Of a stretch of 7,210 nucleotides of DNA, positions 6,258 to 7,210 are shown in pieces; the first letter of the stretch is position 1, and every line of letters begins with the position of its first letter. The notes under the pieces are model-generated. The model ran no database searches. It was not told the origin of the DNA and worked only from the letters and a program-made list of their open reading frames with translations. The DNA is from Hyphomicrobiales bacterium (lineage in GTDB: Bacteria; Pseudomonadota; Alphaproteobacteria; Rhizobiales; Xanthobacteraceae), in contig PKXB01000068.1 in NCBI GenBank assembly GCA_003133345.1, positions 5,549 to 12,758 on the forward strand. The letters are read 5' to 3'. Position numbers and translations under genes: made by a program.

Positions 6258-6779
6258 TCAGTTCCGGCTGAGGGAAATGGACGCCTTCACGGTCTGTCCG
6301 CCACCCTGCGAATCGATGGTCACGCTTTGCCGCCGGTTGCGGGTCACCATTACCAGATCGGCGGCGAAGCCCCCACTTTCGACGTGAACGTCCAGGCGCT
6401 CGCCGTTCGCACGGCCGATGGCCGTGCCGCCGGTATTGCGGCTGCGTTCGGTCCATTGTCCGGTGATCTCGTTGTGCTCGTCGGCCGTGAACTGGCCGGC
6501 AAGATCGAAATTATAGCTGTCGCTGGCGCAGCGCAGTTGCAGATCGACTTCATGCTGACTGCTGCCGCGCTGGCGGTAATTCGCGTTGCAACGGATGCGT
6601 TCTGGGGCATTGCCGCCGGTCCGGACGGTTCCCGTTCCGGACCAGGTGCCGCTGAAATCGGCAAAGGGTCCCGTGACCGCCGCTGTGGGCAGTAGCGGGA
6701 TGAAGAACGCGGAGACCAGGGCGACTAGACAGCAGACGATGAGGGCGGCGGGCGAAAAGCGGCCAAATGTGCGCTGCAA
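6258..6779 (-). CDS. Conserved exported protein of unknown function
   Basis: A 173-residue protein without a function I can name. The start is TTG at 6779, supported by GAGGAG seven bases upstream and by the lack of an in-frame ATG or GTG nearby. Residues 11-33 form a hydrophobic segment (ALIVCCLVALVSAFFIPLL) after a basic N-terminus. It looks like a signal peptide with cleavage near PTAA-VTG, so the product is probably periplasmic or surface-located. The mature part begins with FADFSGTWSGTGTV and alternates polar and hydrophobic residues, suggesting a beta-rich barrel-like fold. Two cysteines (C64, C84) could form a disulfide. The style (FSGTWSG, RIRCNANYR, LQLRCASDSYNFDL) matches hypothetical proteins common in Bradyrhizobium relatives. 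It lies 52 bp upstream of the MCE gene on the same strand, so co-transcription is possible, but a functional link is only inference. Confidence 0.82.
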   Translation of the reverse strand: MQRTFGRFSPAALIVCCLVALVSAFFIPLLPTAAVTGPFADFSGTWSGTGTVRTGGNAPERIRCNANYRQRGSSQHEVDLQLRCASDSYNFDLAGQFTADEHNEITGQWTERSRNTGGTAIGRANGERLDVHVESGGFAADLVMVTRNRRQSVTIDSQGGGQTVKASISLSRN

Positions 6780-6806
6780 AGGAAATCTCCTCGTTCAAGA
6801 TCTGTA

Positions 6807-6832
6807 GCGGGCGACGAAGGCTTGTTGCCCGC
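6807..6832. repeat. GC-rich hairpin in the leader of the exported-protein gene
   Basis: GCGGGC (6807-6812) pairs with GCCCGC (6827-6832). Pairing extends inward by three more positions as + strand RNA, one of them G-U. As - strand RNA one inner pair is an A-C mismatch. It sits just upstream of the Shine-Dalgarno and TTG start of the exported-protein gene. An alternative, mutually exclusive pairing of AAGGC (6817-6821) with GCCTT (6831-6835) exists. There is no T run, so a terminator role is doubtful; a leader structure affecting translation or mRNA stability is possible. Confidence 0.4.
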
Positions 6833-6901
6833 CTTAACCGCAGACGGGGTGGTTCTGGTTCCCGAAAGAGCATCTATCACGGCATTTCTTTGGATTTCGT
6901 A

Positions 6902-6939
6902 TCATTGACCCCGATCAAGAGTCATTGACCCCGATCAAG
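6902..6939. promoter_or_regulatory. Tandem 18-bp direct repeat carrying two FNR/FixK-type boxes
   Basis: An 18-bp unit, TCATTGACCCCGATCAAG, occurs exactly twice (6902-6919 and 6922-6939) with 20-bp periodicity, about two helical turns. Each copy contains TTGACCCCGATCAA (6905-6918 and 6925-6938). This fits the TTGA-N6-TCAA pattern bound by Crp/FNR-family regulators, including FixK in Rhizobiales. The nearest gene is the exported-protein gene, about 125 bp away on the - strand; a + strand target could lie beyond the window. I saw no good -10 at the usual class II distance on either strand. Confidence 0.5.
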
Positions 6940-7053
6940 GATTTTATCGGCCCGCATGAGGGGTTGGCGCGGGCTGCCATGGTTAATCGCCTATGGAACG
7001 AGCATTGCCGAGGCGGCGCAGTTGCCAATCCGTTAGGATACCGCAACGGAAGA

Positions 7054-7125
7054 GTCCGCTTCTCGCACTTAGCGGACGTGTCCATCGCGTTGGTGGATGT
7101 CTGCTTTTTGGCGAATAGCGGACAT
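7054..7125. repeat. Paired stem-loops of the GTCCGCT/AGCGGAC intergenic repeat type
   Basis: GTCCGCT (7054-7060) faces AGCGGAC (7071-7077) across a 10-base loop. Then ATGTCTGCT (7097-7105) faces AGCGGACAT (7117-7125) across 11 bases, with one T/G mismatch that can pair as G-U in one RNA orientation. The left arms are 45 bases apart. Clusters of such AGCGGACAT arms are a familiar feature between genes in Bradyrhizobium and related Rhizobiales, where they are often mis-called as small ORFs. The inverted repeats are directly visible; the family membership is from memory. Confidence 0.55.
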
Positions 7126-7133
7126 AGCGCACA

Positions 7134-7154
7134 GCGTGTTTTAGGAGGACACGC
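7134..7154. repeat. Stem-loop GCGTGT/ACACGC with AGGAGG in the loop
   Basis: GCGTGT (7134-7139) pairs with ACACGC (7149-7154) around the loop TTTAGGAGG. The loop holds a perfect Shine-Dalgarno core, but no ATG, GTG or TTG follows at a usable distance, so no gene start is called. It may be a third member of the adjacent stem-loop cluster, though its arms differ in sequence. Confidence 0.35.
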
Positions 7155-7210
7155 CCTAACCGCGCGGCTGCCAACGCAACCCAGCCCCGCCTTCCGCTCA
7201 GGCCCGATCG

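Larger units (their letters stand above)
6780..7210. other. Intergenic region without a convincing gene
   Basis: About 430 bp holding the leader hairpin, two tandem FNR/FixK-like boxes and a cluster of GTCCGCT/AGCGGAC stem-loops. Open frames exist: one on the + strand has an ATG at 6979 and stays open to the window edge, and one on the - strand spans 6983-7174. Neither has a ribosome-binding site, a recognisable domain or GC-rich third positions like the real genes. The first runs straight through the repeat elements. I read the stretch as noncoding. Confidence 0.65.

Noticed and set aside
7143..7148. Perfect AGGAGG Shine-Dalgarno core
   Set aside because: No ATG, GTG or TTG follows within a usable distance, and it lies in the loop of a hairpin.
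6983..7174. 63-residue - strand ORF
   Set aside because: It lies over the same repeat cluster. Its Arg/Pro-rich sequence looks like translated repeat and has no start signal.
6979..7210. Open + strand frame starting with ATG at 6979 and running off the window end
   Set aside because: It has no ribosome-binding site, no recognisable domain and no GC-rich third positions. It reads through the stem-loop repeats, which often produce false small ORFs.

Overview
The window is GC-rich chromosomal DNA with tightly packed genes. Its gene families and protein style point to an alphaproteobacterium of the order Rhizobiales, most likely the Bradyrhizobium/Rhodopseudomonas/Afipia group (Nitrobacteraceae). 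This placement rests on recognised protein families and the aroK-aroB-corC and bolA/dnaJ neighbourhoods, not on a database search.

Left block, + strand (about 16-3977): aroK (shikimate kinase) overlaps aroB (3-dehydroquinate synthase) by an ATGA junction. A CNNM/CorC-type membrane protein with a CBS pair follows, then an FkbM-family methyltransferase. The first two genes supply two steps of chorismate synthesis. The methyltransferase is clearly AT-richer than its neighbours. Its natural N-terminus (ATG at 3121) appears to be cut off from the rest of the gene by a single missing G near 3171.

Middle block (3987-4988): a BolA-family gene on the - strand and a small J-domain protein on the + strand diverge from a 120-bp intergenic region. 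That region holds back-to-back candidate promoter elements. A perfect 7+7 bp inverted repeat lies between the -35 and -10 of the dnaJ-like gene. The predicted transcript start falls almost on the ATG, so the mRNA may be leaderless.

Right block, - strand (5081-6779): a conserved secreted protein of unknown function (TTG start, strong Shine-Dalgarno) precedes an MCE/MlaD protein. The C-terminal half of the MCE protein resembles the ABC-transport auxiliary (PqiC/DUF330) domain that is usually a separate lipoprotein. No permease or ATPase partner gene is next to it in the window.

Right end (6780-7210): about 430 bp without a convincing gene. It holds a GC-rich hairpin in the leader of the secreted-protein gene and two identical 18-bp repeats, each containing a TTGA-N6-TCAA palindrome (FNR/FixK-type box). 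It also holds a cluster of stem-loops built on GTCCGCT/AGCGGAC, resembling a dispersed intergenic repeat of Rhizobiales.

I found no complete new defence or mobile system. The most interesting items are the MCE-PqiC fusion without transporter partners, the tandem FNR/FixK-like boxes, the frameshifted methyltransferase N-terminus, and the operator-like palindrome with a leaderless J-protein gene.
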